From assembly GCA_964497975.1 (NCBI GenBank), contig CAZCFO010000003.1, positions 151,311 through 215,310 on the forward strand: a stretch of 64,000 bases of DNA, given 5' to 3'. Origin of the DNA: JABFSS01 sp964497975. Lineage in GTDB: Bacteria > Patescibacteriota > Gracilibacteria > Peribacterales > Peribacteraceae. Positions 22,906 to 30,318 of this stretch are shown one piece after another (the stretch's first letter is position 1; each line of letters begins with the position of its first letter). The notes beneath the pieces were generated by a model. It was not told the DNA's origin. It saw nothing but the letters and a program-made list of their open reading frames with translations, and did not search any database. The position numbers were made by a program, and so were the translations under genes.

Positions 22906-22990
22906 TGGTGCCCCCGGCAGGATTTGAACCTGTACCTCGACTCGTCCGCCTTCGCGGACTCGCTCGGCACAAGCTCAGCTCCTCCGTTGA
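22906..22990 (-). pseudogene. tRNA 3'-end relic 1
   Basis: On the minus strand CAGGTTCAAATCCTG (T arm) and CGGGGGC-A-CCA (3' acceptor, discriminator, CCA) are intact, but there is no matching 5' acceptor GCCCCCG and no usable anticodon arm; a long hairpin (GAGTCCGC / GCGGAC) occupies that place. One T-stem pair is mismatched. Confidence 0.6.
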
Positions 22991-22991
22991 A

Positions 22992-23113
22992 TGGTGCCCC
23001 CGGCAGGATTTGAACCTGCAACCCCCAGCTTCGAAGGCTGGTGCGGCTGCGCCGCAGATTCTTTTTTTATTTGCGCGTCTCGCTCCGCTCGACGCGACCC
23101 AGTTGAGCTGCAC
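22992..23113 (-). pseudogene. tRNA-Arg-like relic 2, interrupted D arm
   Basis: The 3' half matches tRNA-Arg(TCG): the anticodon arm CCAGC-CTTCGAA-GCTGG, a good T arm and CGGGGGC-ACCA. The 5' half has AGCTCAACTGGG of a D arm, but about 55 nt with two hairpins (CGCGTC / GACGCG and CTGCG / GCGCAG) and an A-rich stretch interrupt it, and no 5' acceptor pairs with CGGGGGC. It looks like a broken duplicate of the intact tRNA that directly precedes it. Confidence 0.6.
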
Positions 23114-23118
23114 CTATA

Positions 23119-23195
23119 TGGTGCTCCCTGCAGGACTCGAACCTGCAACCCCCAGCTTCGAAGGCTGGTGCTCTATCCAGTTGAGCTAAGAGAGC
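23119..23195 (-). tRNA. tRNA-Arg (anticodon TCG)
   Basis: A complete cloverleaf: acceptor GCTCTCT / AGGGAGC, D arm AGCTCAACTGGATAGAGC, anticodon arm CCAGC-CTTCGAA-GCTGG (anticodon TCG, reads CGA), T arm GCAGG-TTCGAGT-CCTGC, and encoded CCA. Confidence 0.95.
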
Positions 23196-23212
23196 ACTGT
23201 TGGCAGCTTTGC

Positions 23213-23218
23213 TATACT
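23213..23218 (+). promoter_or_regulatory. Extended -10 (TGC-TATACT), leaderless-type
   Basis: It ends 8 nt before the ATG at 23227, so transcription would begin at about the start codon. It is divergent from tRNA-Arg. Confidence 0.65.
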
Positions 23219-23226
23219 AGCATCAT

Positions 23227-23547
23227 ATGTTTGAAGGCGACGATGACGATTACAAGAAGCAGATCAAGAAGGCCGAATCGAACCGGGCCTTCGATCCGCA
23301 TGCCGCGGAGCGCCTCAAGCAGGACTATGAGCGCAAGCAGAAGCAGGAGCGCACCAAGCTGCAGAACAAAATGGCGCTCAAGAAGATGGCCGAGGATACC
23401 AAAAAGCAGAAGGAGGAGATGAACAAGAAGGGCATCGCGTCCATCGATCAGAAAGAGGATTCCAAGAAGCTCATGGACGACCAGAAGCGCGCCGCAGCAG
23501 CGCAGCAGGAGCAGGGGCAGACGGAGACGCCGACGAAGACGGCGTGA
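23227..23547 (+). CDS. Charged coiled-coil protein
   Basis: A 106-residue, almost uninterrupted helical and highly charged protein (Lys/Glu/Asp/Gln make up most of it), with a likely coiled coil from residue 8 to 90 and a Gln/Thr tail. There is no signal peptide, so it is cytoplasmic. No family recognised. A TGCTATACT box 8 nt upstream supports both the start and expression as a leaderless mRNA. Confidence 0.6.
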   Translation: MFEGDDDDYKKQIKKAESNRAFDPHAAERLKQDYERKQKQERTKLQNKMALKKMAEDTKKQKEEMNKKGIASIDQKEDSKKLMDDQKRAAAAQQEQGQTETPTKTA

Positions 23548-23573
23548 TGGGAGCTGAGGGTAGGCCTGACGGC

Positions 23574-23639
23574 GAATTACGAATTATGAATTATGGAAGC
23601 TTTCTAGAAAGTATTCGTGATTCATAATTCGTAATTCCA
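23574..23639. repeat. 7-bp phase-locked palindromic repeat
   Basis: Heptamers AATTACG, AATTATG, AATTATG, then a 14-bp centre (GAAGCTT TCTAGAA), then AGTATTC, GTGATTC, ATAATTC, GTAATTC. The arms are reverse complements over about 18 bp and the 7-bp phase is kept through the centre. It is AT-rich in a GC-rich neighbourhood. Confidence 0.8.
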
Positions 23640-23669
23640 CGAAGATTCGCTCTCCAATGTATTTCAGCG

Positions 23670-23675
23670 TACTAT
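23670..23675 (+). promoter_or_regulatory. -10-like box (TACTAT) of msrA
   Basis: TACTAT ends 7 nt before the msrA ATG; no Shine-Dalgarno sequence lies between. Confidence 0.5.
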
Positions 23676-23682
23676 TTTTTCT

Positions 23683-24159
23683 ATGCAAAATTCTCTCGCA
23701 ACCTTTGCTGCCGGCTGCTTCTGGGGCGTGGAGGAAACGTTCCTCACGACGCCGGGAGTGATCAAGACCGAAGTCGGGTATGCCGGAGGGAACGTCAACG
23801 ACGTCACATACGAGATGGTCTGCACCGGAACGACGGGGCATGCCGAGGCGGTGAACGTCACGTTCGATCCGGAAAAAGTCTCGTACGAGAAGCTGCTCGA
23901 CGCGTTCTTCGACAATCACGATCCCACCACCAAAAACCGCCAGGGGCCCGATATCGGCGACCAGTACCGTTCCGTCATCTTCTATCATTCACCGGAGCAG
24001 CAGGCCGCGGCGCAGAAGAAAATCGGGGAGCTCGACCGGTCCGGCAAATTCCGCCGGCCCATCGTCACGCAGGTGGTGCCGTTCACGAATTTCTTCCGGG
24101 CGGAGGATTACCATCAGCAGTATCTGCGGAAGAGGGGCCTGGGGTCGTGCCATGTGTAG
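23683..24159 (+). CDS. msrA: Peptide methionine (S)-S-oxide reductase
   Basis: A 158-residue MsrA with the active-site segment FAAGCFWGVEE (Cys12 nucleophile), GYAGG, GHAEAV and the YHQQYL C-terminal motif. It repairs S-methionine sulfoxide using thioredoxin. No signal peptide is seen, so this copy works in the cytoplasm, while the MsrB nearby at 26091 carries a lipoprotein signal. The C terminus has one additional Cys in GSCHV, which may serve as resolving cysteine. Confidence 0.95.
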   Translation: MQNSLATFAAGCFWGVEETFLTTPGVIKTEVGYAGGNVNDVTYEMVCTGTTGHAEAVNVTFDPEKVSYEKLLDAFFDNHDPTTKNRQGPDIGDQYRSVIFYHSPEQQAAAQKKIGELDRSGKFRRPIVTQVVPFTNFFRAEDYHQQYLRKRGLGSCHV

Positions 24160-24171
24160 TAGTGTCATGGC

Positions 24172-24276
24172 GAGCCTGCCTGCCGGCAGGCAGGGTGCCC
24201 GGCAATCGAAGCCGGCCCTCGAGCCAGTTCATGGTTCGAGGCTCAGTACTGCCGCACTTCGCACCTCACCATGACA
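24172..24276. repeat. Dispersed palindromic element with GTGTCATGG...CCATGACAC ends
   Basis: About 105 bp between msrA and a convergent gene. The ends GTGTCATGGCGAG and CTCACCATGACAC are reverse complements with one mismatch; inside are CCTGCCTGCCGGCAGGCAGG, CCCGGCAATCGAAGCCGG and CTCGAGCCAGTTCATGGTTCGAG hairpins. It shares words with 14387-14460 and 36206-36286. Confidence 0.7.
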
Positions 24277-24289
24277 CGAGAGGCAGACT

Positions 24290-24316
24290 CAAAAAAGAGC
24301 GGCCGAAGCCGCCCTT
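24290..24316 (-). terminator. Rho-independent terminator of the lipoprotein gene
   Basis: The minus strand reads GGGCGGC-TTCG-GCCGCTC followed by TTTTTT: a stable UUCG-capped stem. Confidence 0.88.
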
Positions 24317-24336
24317 TACGATTCATGATGGAGAGA

Positions 24337-24753
24337 TCAGTTGCCTGCGAACTGGCCGCCGCCGTCGCTGAGCTTCTGGAGGATGCCCTCGTTGCCGCCG
24401 ACGTAGACGACGATCACGGGGCCGTGGCGGAAGAAATGCACCGGGCCGTTCCAGTTCATCTGGTTGCCGTCGACCATCTGGCCGTCGGGCGAGACTTTCG
24501 CCTCATCGGTGATGGCGAGATCCTCATTCGGATACTCGAAGGCCTGGATCCACTCGCCGTCGACGCCGACGTAGCGGCCGGCGATCGAAAAGCCGGGGAC
24601 CATGACGGCATCGCCGTCACGGATCTCGATAGGGGCGGTCGCATCCGGGTTCTGGTTCACGTTCTGGTCGGGGGGAGTGACGCTGCCGGTGAGATTGCAT
24701 CCGGCGAGGGCGACGAGCGAGAGGCTCAGGATGGCGAGAGTGGAGCGACGCAT
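24337..24753 (-). CDS. Small lipoprotein of unknown function
   Basis: A 138-residue protein with a lipoprotein signal MRRSTLAILSLSLVALAG-C (Cys19 lipidation site), a short Asn/Pro-rich linker, then a compact domain with several strands (GRYVGVDGEWIQAF, GPVIVVYVGG). The start at 24753 is chosen because it begins the signal peptide; longer in-frame extension overlaps the upstream protease. It is exported and membrane-anchored. I recognise no family. Confidence 0.7.
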   Translation of the reverse strand: MRRSTLAILSLSLVALAGCNLTGSVTPPDQNVNQNPDATAPIEIRDGDAVMVPGFSIAGRYVGVDGEWIQAFEYPNEDLAITDEAKVSPDGQMVDGNQMNWNGPVHFFRHGPVIVVYVGGNEGILQKLSDGGGQFAGN

Positions 24754-24839
24754 AGAACGTGGGGAGGAAATCAACACTCCCGAGTGTACTGCAGGCCCAT
24801 ATTTCGAGTCCACAGTAAAAAGCGGCGGATTACGGCCTT

Positions 24840-25520
24840 TCACAGGTATCCAAGCCAGCCGAGGCCCCACCCCAGGAGCAGCACGTCGGTCAGCCCGTGG
24901 CTCAGCCATGCGGCATGGATGCCCCCCCGTCCGCGCATCAGCAGGCTCCAGCAGACGCCGCAGAGCATCGTCGCCGCTGCCGCCAGGCCCGCCACCGCGG
25001 GCGGGATCCCGGGCAGGCCGAGGAAGATGAGCCCGTGCATGGCGCCGAACGCCGCCGCGGACACGCCGATGCCCGCGATGCTGCCCATGCGCGCGGAGAG
25101 CCCCCGGTCCAGCCACGCCCGGAAGTGCAGCTCCTCGAGCGCGGAGTTCGCGAACGACAGGAACACCACAACGCACAGCGCCGCGGCGGGTCCCACGCTG
25201 AACCGGGCGTCCATGCCCGCGCGGATCGCGGAGGGGTCGATGCCGAGCAGGGGGGCCAGCAGCAAGAGGGCGCCGACGCCCGCGCCGGAAAGCCCGAACG
25301 CGACCGCGATCCCCGTCATCCACATCTTCCACGACGGCAGAGGCTCCTCCGCTGGCCAGAGCACCCGGATCCCGTGCATGCCGTTCTTCCATCTCCACGC
25401 CGCGGGAATCAGCAGCTGGAACACTTTGTAGAGCGACTGGAGCAGATACCCCTGCGCGCCCATCATGGCGATCTTGGCGATGAAGGGAACCGCCGCCAGG
25501 CCGAGCAGCAGCGCGGTCAC
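24840..25520 (-). CDS. CPBP-family intramembrane metalloprotease
   Basis: A 226-residue polytopic membrane protein with the three motifs of the CPBP/Abi (CAAX-protease-like) family in order: EELHFRAWLDRG (EExxxR), GAMHGLIFLG (His ligand) and SHGLTDVLL (HxxxD). Prokaryotic members are used for peptide maturation, immunity to bacteriocins or regulated proteolysis; the substrate is unknown. GTG start; its first codon overlaps the stop of the preceding gene (GTGA), so the two are translationally coupled. Confidence 0.82.
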   Translation of the reverse strand: MTALLLGLAAVPFIAKIAMMGAQGYLLQSLYKVFQLLIPAAWRWKNGMHGIRVLWPAEEPLPSWKMWMTGIAVAFGLSGAGVGALLLLAPLLGIDPSAIRAGMDARFSVGPAAALCVVVFLSFANSALEELHFRAWLDRGLSARMGSIAGIGVSAAAFGAMHGLIFLGLPGIPPAVAGLAAAATMLCGVCWSLLMRGRGGIHAAWLSHGLTDVLLLGWGLGWLGYL

Positions 25521-25981
25521 CGGACCCTGGTGAACGAGAGCGTGCCGGCCGTCGTCATGTGGACCAGCTCAAGATCCGCGGCCGTCGCCGACGCGATGCG
25601 GTAGTAATCCGGCACCGTGCCCGTGGTGATGCCGACGTACGCATCCTTCATGTTCAGCTGGAAGGTGGCGCCATCGGGCAGCGGCATGTCGGCGGTGAAG
25701 ACGATCCACGTGCCCATGGTCACGGTGGCGTTGCCGGCGCCGTAGGTATCGACGAGCGTGCCGTCAGCCATGAATTCGCGGCGGAACGTCGCGTCCTCTT
25801 TGCTCTGCCAGAGCCCCGTGAGCGCGTTGGCCGCCTCCGTCGCCGTCATGGCGGCTTCGGGCCCGTCCGCCATCTCCGACCCGCCCGCGATCATGCCGCG
25901 GAGATTCTCCCCGTAATTGACCGCGAGCGCCGCGCCGCCGACGAGAACCACGCCGAGGACGAACATCGTTTTGATCTTCAT
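25517..25981 (-). CDS. Membrane-anchored or secreted unknown protein
   Basis: A 154-residue protein with an N-terminal hydrophobic signal or anchor (MKIKTMFVLGVVLVGGAALA) and an exported domain of predicted strands (TFRREFMADGTLVDTYGAG, GTWIVFTADMPL, LELVHMTTAGTLSFTRVR). This pattern resembles small lipocalin-like or META-like domains that begin with ALTGLWQSKEDATF, but I cannot assign a family. It overlaps the CPBP protease by 4 bp and precedes it, so it may be functionally linked, possibly as a substrate. Confidence 0.62.
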   Translation of the reverse strand: MKIKTMFVLGVVLVGGAALAVNYGENLRGMIAGGSEMADGPEAAMTATEAANALTGLWQSKEDATFRREFMADGTLVDTYGAGNATVTMGTWIVFTADMPLPDGATFQLNMKDAYVGITTGTVPDYYRIASATAADLELVHMTTAGTLSFTRVR

Positions 25982-26090
25982 GAAACGGGGGGAAGGACGG
26001 GGATATGGTGATGAATCCTGCGGCGAAGTCAACGCGCGGGCCTTCCGGGGCATGCGGAACCGTGTTCTGGAAATGCTACGCTGTCCGTGC

Positions 26091-26561
26091 ATGCGCCACG
26101 CCCCCGTTCTTCTCGTCCTCGTCCTCGCCATCGCCGCCGCCGGGTGCGCCCCCGCGGGGCCGTCCCCCCTGCCGGAGGGCATTCCGCCCTCGTGGAATCC
26201 GGATCTCACCGACGAGCAGCTGAACATCCTGCGCGATCACGGCACCGAAGTGCCGTTCACGAGTCCGCTCCTCGAGGAGCACCGGAAGGGGACGTTCGTC
26301 TCGGCCGACTGCGGCGAGCCCGTCTTCCGCTCGGAGCAGAAGTTCGATTCCGGGACCGGCTGGCCCAGCTTCTGGGCGCCGGTCTCTCCCGATGCCGTGG
26401 TGGAAGTCCCCGACACGACCGCGGGCATGACGCGCACCGAAATCCGCAGCAGGTGCGGCGGCCATCTGGGGCACGTGTTTCATGATGGCCCGCAGCCGAC
26501 GGGACTCCGCTACTGCATGAACGGGCTCGCGCTCAGGTTCATCCCCGACGCGGAACAGTAG
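26091..26561 (+). CDS. msrB: Lipoprotein methionine-R-sulfoxide reductase
   Basis: A 156-residue MsrB with family motifs FDSGTGWPSFW, EIRSRCGGHLGHVF and the catalytic RYCMNGLALRF. It reduces R-methionine sulfoxide. The N terminus is a lipoprotein signal (LLVLVLAIAAAG-C), placing this repair enzyme outside the cytoplasmic membrane. The usual structural zinc CxxC pairs are incomplete: the first reads SADC and the second RSRC. The start at 26091 is set by the signal peptide and by a TGC-TACGCT box ending 8 nt upstream. Confidence 0.9.
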   Translation: MRHAPVLLVLVLAIAAAGCAPAGPSPLPEGIPPSWNPDLTDEQLNILRDHGTEVPFTSPLLEEHRKGTFVSADCGEPVFRSEQKFDSGTGWPSFWAPVSPDAVVEVPDTTAGMTRTEIRSRCGGHLGHVFHDGPQPTGLRYCMNGLALRFIPDAEQ

Positions 26562-26662
26562 ACCGCTGCGGTGCCGCCGGTTTTTTGCACGGGACCATGC
26601 AATGTGTCCGGTGTCGTTCTGTATTCGGAAACAACCCTCCTCGCTGTAATACACTGTGAGGC

Positions 26663-27691
26663 ATGGGTTTGGCGCTTTTTCATCCCCGCCGCCTGATTCT
26701 TCCCGTTGCGGCCTGCGCGCTTCTCGCATTGGCCGGCGTCGCAGCGTTTTCGGGCGGCCGCGGGCGGCCGCATCCTCTTCCCGTCGCGGACATCCGCCTG
26801 GGGGTGGCGACCATCCTGGATTCCGCGCCGCTCTTCGTCGCGGAGCAGAACGGGTACTTCGCGGACGAACGTCTCCGCGTGGAACTGAAGCCTTTCAGTT
26901 CGGGGCGCACCGCGCTGCAGGAGATGCTCGCGGGGGCGGACGTCGACGCGGTCACCACGGGCCAGATGCCCGTGGTGGTGAACAGCTTTGACTCCCATGC
27001 TTTCTCGATCATCGCCGGCCTCCAGCACTCGTCGTCCAGTCTGAAAATTCTCGCGCGCAGCGATCGCGGCATCGGCACTCCCGCCGATCTCCGGGGCAAA
27101 ACCATCGGCGCGGTCAAAGGGTCCACGGGACACTACTTTCTCGGGCTCTTTCTGGCCCGCCATGGGATGACGATCGCCGACGTCACCTTCGTGGATATCG
27201 AAGGATCGTCGCTCTCGCAGGCGCTTGTCGACGGGCGCGTGGACGCGATCTCTTCCATCGACAGCGATACCCTCGTGGCCCAGCAGTTGCTTCCCGAAAC
27301 ATCGGTTCTCTTCGCCAGCGAGGGCATCTTCCGGGGCGACCGGTATCTCGTGGGCATGAACGACTGGCAGCAGAAGAATCCCCAGGCCGTCGTCCGCCTG
27401 CTGCGGGCGATCGACCGGGCCGAGGGCTTTATCGCCGATCATCCGGAGGAGGCGAAAGATATCGTCTCGCGGCGGCTCGCCATCAATCGGGAATTCCTGG
27501 CATCGGTGTGGGACCACTACGTCTTCACGCTGTTCCTGGATCAGGCGGTGCTCCTCAGCCTGGAGCAGCAGGCGCGCTGGATGATCGAAAACGGGTTCAT
27601 CGCGAAAACCGCCGTTCCCAACTACCTGCGGTTCCTTTCCGCCGATGCGCTGGAAATCGCGAAGCCTGGCACCGTCACCCTCATCCACTGA
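26663..27691 (+). CDS. ABC-type solute-binding protein (SsuA/NMT1-like) linked to a two-component system
   Basis: A 342-residue periplasmic-binding-protein-fold protein: hydrophobic signal segment LPVAACALLALAGVAAF, then IRLGVATILDSAPLFVAEQNGYF, LRVELKPFSSGRTALQEM, DAVTTGQMPVVV and RGKTIGAVKGSTGHYFL, typical of SsuA/TauA/NMT1-type ligand-binding proteins. No ABC permease or ATPase is nearby. It ends 4 bp before a sensor kinase, so it most likely presents a ligand to that kinase. A TAATAC box ends 10 nt before the ATG. The ligand is unknown; the family binds alkylsulfonates, taurine or thiamin precursors. Confidence 0.82.
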   Translation: MGLALFHPRRLILPVAACALLALAGVAAFSGGRGRPHPLPVADIRLGVATILDSAPLFVAEQNGYFADERLRVELKPFSSGRTALQEMLAGADVDAVTTGQMPVVVNSFDSHAFSIIAGLQHSSSSLKILARSDRGIGTPADLRGKTIGAVKGSTGHYFLGLFLARHGMTIADVTFVDIEGSSLSQALVDGRVDAISSIDSDTLVAQQLLPETSVLFASEGIFRGDRYLVGMNDWQQKNPQAVVRLLRAIDRAEGFIADHPEEAKDIVSRRLAINREFLASVWDHYVFTLFLDQAVLLSLEQQARWMIENGFIAKTAVPNYLRFLSADALEIAKPGTVTLIH

Positions 27692-27695
27692 TCGC

Positions 27696-29924
27696 ATGAA
27701 GATCCGTACCAAACTGCGTATCGGCACCGTCATCACCGCGGTCCTCGTGATCATCTATACGGCGGCACTCGTGGTTCTTCTTCTCACGATCCGTTTTTCG
27801 GCCGAGAAGCAGCGGCTGGTGGAACGCATCACGCACGGCGAATTCCAGTCGTCGTTCCTTCGCGGCGAATACGTCCAGTACCCCTCGGAACGTCCCAAAG
27901 AGCAGTGGGTCGACGTCCACGAACGGCAATCCCGCCTTCTTGACGAAAGCACTCATCTCTTCACCGCACCGGCGGAGAAAAAACTCTTCGACCAGATCGT
28001 CGTGTCGTCCAAGAACAGCCGGGAGCTTTTTGATGAGCTCATCCGCAACGTGGAATCCGGCGGGAGCCGGACGGTCATCCAGGAACTCAACAACCAGCTG
28101 AGCGTCAAAACGCAGACGGGCATTGCGAATGCGCTGCTTCTTGCGGGGCTCAGCCGCCAGAACGGCACGCAAGCCGCGCGGACGTTCGCCCTGGTCGTCA
28201 TTCTGCTGGGCCTCGTCGTCGTCGGGTTTTCGATTTTGTCGTACATCACGAGCATGTCGGTGGCGGCGTCCATCCGGCAGCTCGGCGCGGGCACCAAGAT
28301 CATCGCGGCGGGAAACTTCTCGTACGAGCTGCAAATCCGCAGCCGCGACGAAATCGGGGAGCTTGCGGCGCTCTTTAATGCCATGGCCGCGAAGCTCAAG
28401 GAGCTGCATTCCGGATTGGAAGCGAAAGTCTCCGCCCGCACCAAGGATCTGGAAAAAGCGCGGATATTCCTGGATGCGATCATCGAGAACATCCCCAACA
28501 TGATCTTCCTCAAGGACGCGAAGGAACTCCGTTTCGTGCGGTTCAACAAAGCGGGCGAGGAATTGCTCGGCTACAAACGCGGCGACCTGCTCGGGAAGAA
28601 CGACTACGATTTTTTCCCCAAGGACCAGGCCGATTTTTTCATCAAAAAGGACCGCGCCGTGCTCACGAGCCGCCGGCTCCTCGACATCCCCGAGGAGCCC
28701 ATTGAGACCAAATCCCGCGGGAGGCGCTGGCTGCATACCAAAAAGATCCCGCTCGTGGACGCGCGGGGAAAGCCGCAGTACCTGCTGGGCATTTCGGAGG
28801 ATATCACCGAACGCAGGAGTTACGATCAAAATCTGCGTCTTGCAAACGAAGCCATCAGAAAAGAGGTCGATAATGCCAAGAAATTCCAGCAGGCGGTGGA
28901 AGCGGCAGCCGACGCCATCGTTATTACTGATGCGTCTACGAACATCGTGTACGTCAATCCGGCATGGGAGCTGCTGACGGGCTATTCCCAGAAGGAGGTC
29001 ATGGGCATGCGCGTGAATGTTTTGAAATCCGCATCAACCAGTCCGGCCATACATGCAGGCCTGCGTGCCGCTATAGCCTCGGGACAGACTTTTCACTCCG
29101 ATGAGATCGTGAATGTCAAAAAGGACGGGTCAACCTATGACGTCGACCTGACCATTTATCCAGTCCGCGTTGAGGGTGTGGTGCAGTTCTTTGTCGGGGT
29201 ACACACCGATATTACCGCCCGCAAGCGATCCGATAGAGCGAAGACGGAATTCGTTTCCCTCGCGTCGCATCAGCTGCGTACGCCGCTCACCGAAATCCGC
29301 TGGGCGCTCTCGTCCATCGCGCGCGAGTGCCCGCTCGAGGGGGAGCACAAAGAGACACTCGAGGCGGCACGCGCCGCCGTCATGCAGATGGCGGAAACCA
29401 TCCATGCGATGCTCCTCATCTCGCACGTGGATTCGGGCAATCTGCATACGAAGGGAGTCAATTTCCCGCTGCGAGATTTCCTCGATAAGTCGCTCCATGC
29501 GCTCGATGCCATGCGCAGCCGCCGTGGCATCCGGCTCGAGTTCGACTGTCCGGCGGATCTTGCGATTCACAGCGACGAGCAGCTGCTGCGTGAGATGATC
29601 GCGAACCTCGTGAGCAACGCGTACAAGTACACGCAGTCGGGCGGTACGGTGACAGTACGTGCGAAAAAAGAGAAGACATCCGTGCGGATTGATGTGCGGG
29701 ACACGGGCATCGGCATTCCCGCCCTGGAACAGGGGCGCGTCGGTCAGAAATTTTTCCGCGCCGCGAATGTCCTCACAAAAGAGGAGTCCGGTACTGGCCT
29801 TGGATTGTATCTCGTGTACTCTCTCGCCGAAGCTCTCGGCGCAACGGTATCGTTCACTTCCCAGGAGAATGCCGGGACGACGTTCACGTTGCATTTGCCT
29901 CCTGCCACTTCCTCTCATGCCTAA
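27696..29924 (+). CDS. Membrane sensor histidine kinase (HAMP-PAS-PAS)
   Basis: A 742-residue hybrid-sensor-type kinase without receiver. Transmembrane helix 1 near residues 10-33, an extracytoplasmic sensor domain of about 140 residues, TM2 near 170-195, HAMP, PAS1 (about 265-375, ending in the PAC motif GKPQYLLGISEDIT), PAS2 (about 395-510, IVITDASTNIVYVNPAWELL), HisKA with His525 in LASHQLRTPL, and HATPase with N (NLVSNAYKY), G1 (DTGIGIP) and G2 (GTGLGLYLV) boxes. The start at 27696 is 4 bp after the binding-protein gene. It overlaps the response regulator by 8 bp. Confidence 0.92.
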   Translation: MKIRTKLRIGTVITAVLVIIYTAALVVLLLTIRFSAEKQRLVERITHGEFQSSFLRGEYVQYPSERPKEQWVDVHERQSRLLDESTHLFTAPAEKKLFDQIVVSSKNSRELFDELIRNVESGGSRTVIQELNNQLSVKTQTGIANALLLAGLSRQNGTQAARTFALVVILLGLVVVGFSILSYITSMSVAASIRQLGAGTKIIAAGNFSYELQIRSRDEIGELAALFNAMAAKLKELHSGLEAKVSARTKDLEKARIFLDAIIENIPNMIFLKDAKELRFVRFNKAGEELLGYKRGDLLGKNDYDFFPKDQADFFIKKDRAVLTSRRLLDIPEEPIETKSRGRRWLHTKKIPLVDARGKPQYLLGISEDITERRSYDQNLRLANEAIRKEVDNAKKFQQAVEAAADAIVITDASTNIVYVNPAWELLTGYSQKEVMGMRVNVLKSASTSPAIHAGLRAAIASGQTFHSDEIVNVKKDGSTYDVDLTIYPVRVEGVVQFFVGVHTDITARKRSDRAKTEFVSLASHQLRTPLTEIRWALSSIARECPLEGEHKETLEAARAAVMQMAETIHAMLLISHVDSGNLHTKGVNFPLRDFLDKSLHALDAMRSRRGIRLEFDCPADLAIHSDEQLLREMIANLVSNAYKYTQSGGTVTVRAKKEKTSVRIDVRDTGIGIPALEQGRVGQKFFRAANVLTKEESGTGLGLYLVYSLAEALGATVSFTSQENAGTTFTLHLPPATSSHA

Positions 29925-30288
29925 AGCCAAAAAATACGTTCTCATCGCCGAAGATGATCTTTTTCTCTCGCGCATGATGGAGAAGGCGCTTGCCGACAAA
30001 GGCGTGAAGACCGCCGTCGTGCATGATGGCGCGCAGACGGTGAAGACCATCAGCGCCAAAGCCCCCGATCTGCTGCTGCTCGATCTGCTCATGCCGACGA
30101 TCGACGGCTATGGCGTTTTGAAGCATTTGCAGGAGACGAAAGCAGATTTCCCCATCGTCATCGTCAGCAACGTCAGCGACCGCAACGACCAGGAGAAATG
30201 CAAAAAACTGGGCTGCCGTGCGTACCTCGTCAAAAGTGACATGGATGACGACGCGCTCTGGCCCGCCATCACGAAGTATCTGAAGTGA
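29917..30288 (+). CDS. Single-domain response regulator
   Basis: A 123-residue CheY-like receiver: acidic pocket EDD at 12-14, phospho-acceptor Asp56 in LLLLDLLMP, VSN in place of the conserved Thr/Ser switch segment and the conserved Lys in YLVKSD. There is no output domain, so it signals through protein contact. It begins inside the end of the upstream kinase gene (8-bp overlap), indicating coupled translation. Confidence 0.92.
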   Translation: MPKAKKYVLIAEDDLFLSRMMEKALADKGVKTAVVHDGAQTVKTISAKAPDLLLLDLLMPTIDGYGVLKHLQETKADFPIVIVSNVSDRNDQEKCKKLGCRAYLVKSDMDDDALWPAITKYLK

Positions 30289-30318
30289 CGATAGGAGCCG
30301 CGCCGGATTTTCGGTACG

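Noticed and set aside
24337..25398. 353-codon minus-strand frame extending the lipoprotein gene upstream
   Set aside because: The extension runs out of frame through the CPBP protease gene; the lipoprotein signal at 24753 gives a proper start.
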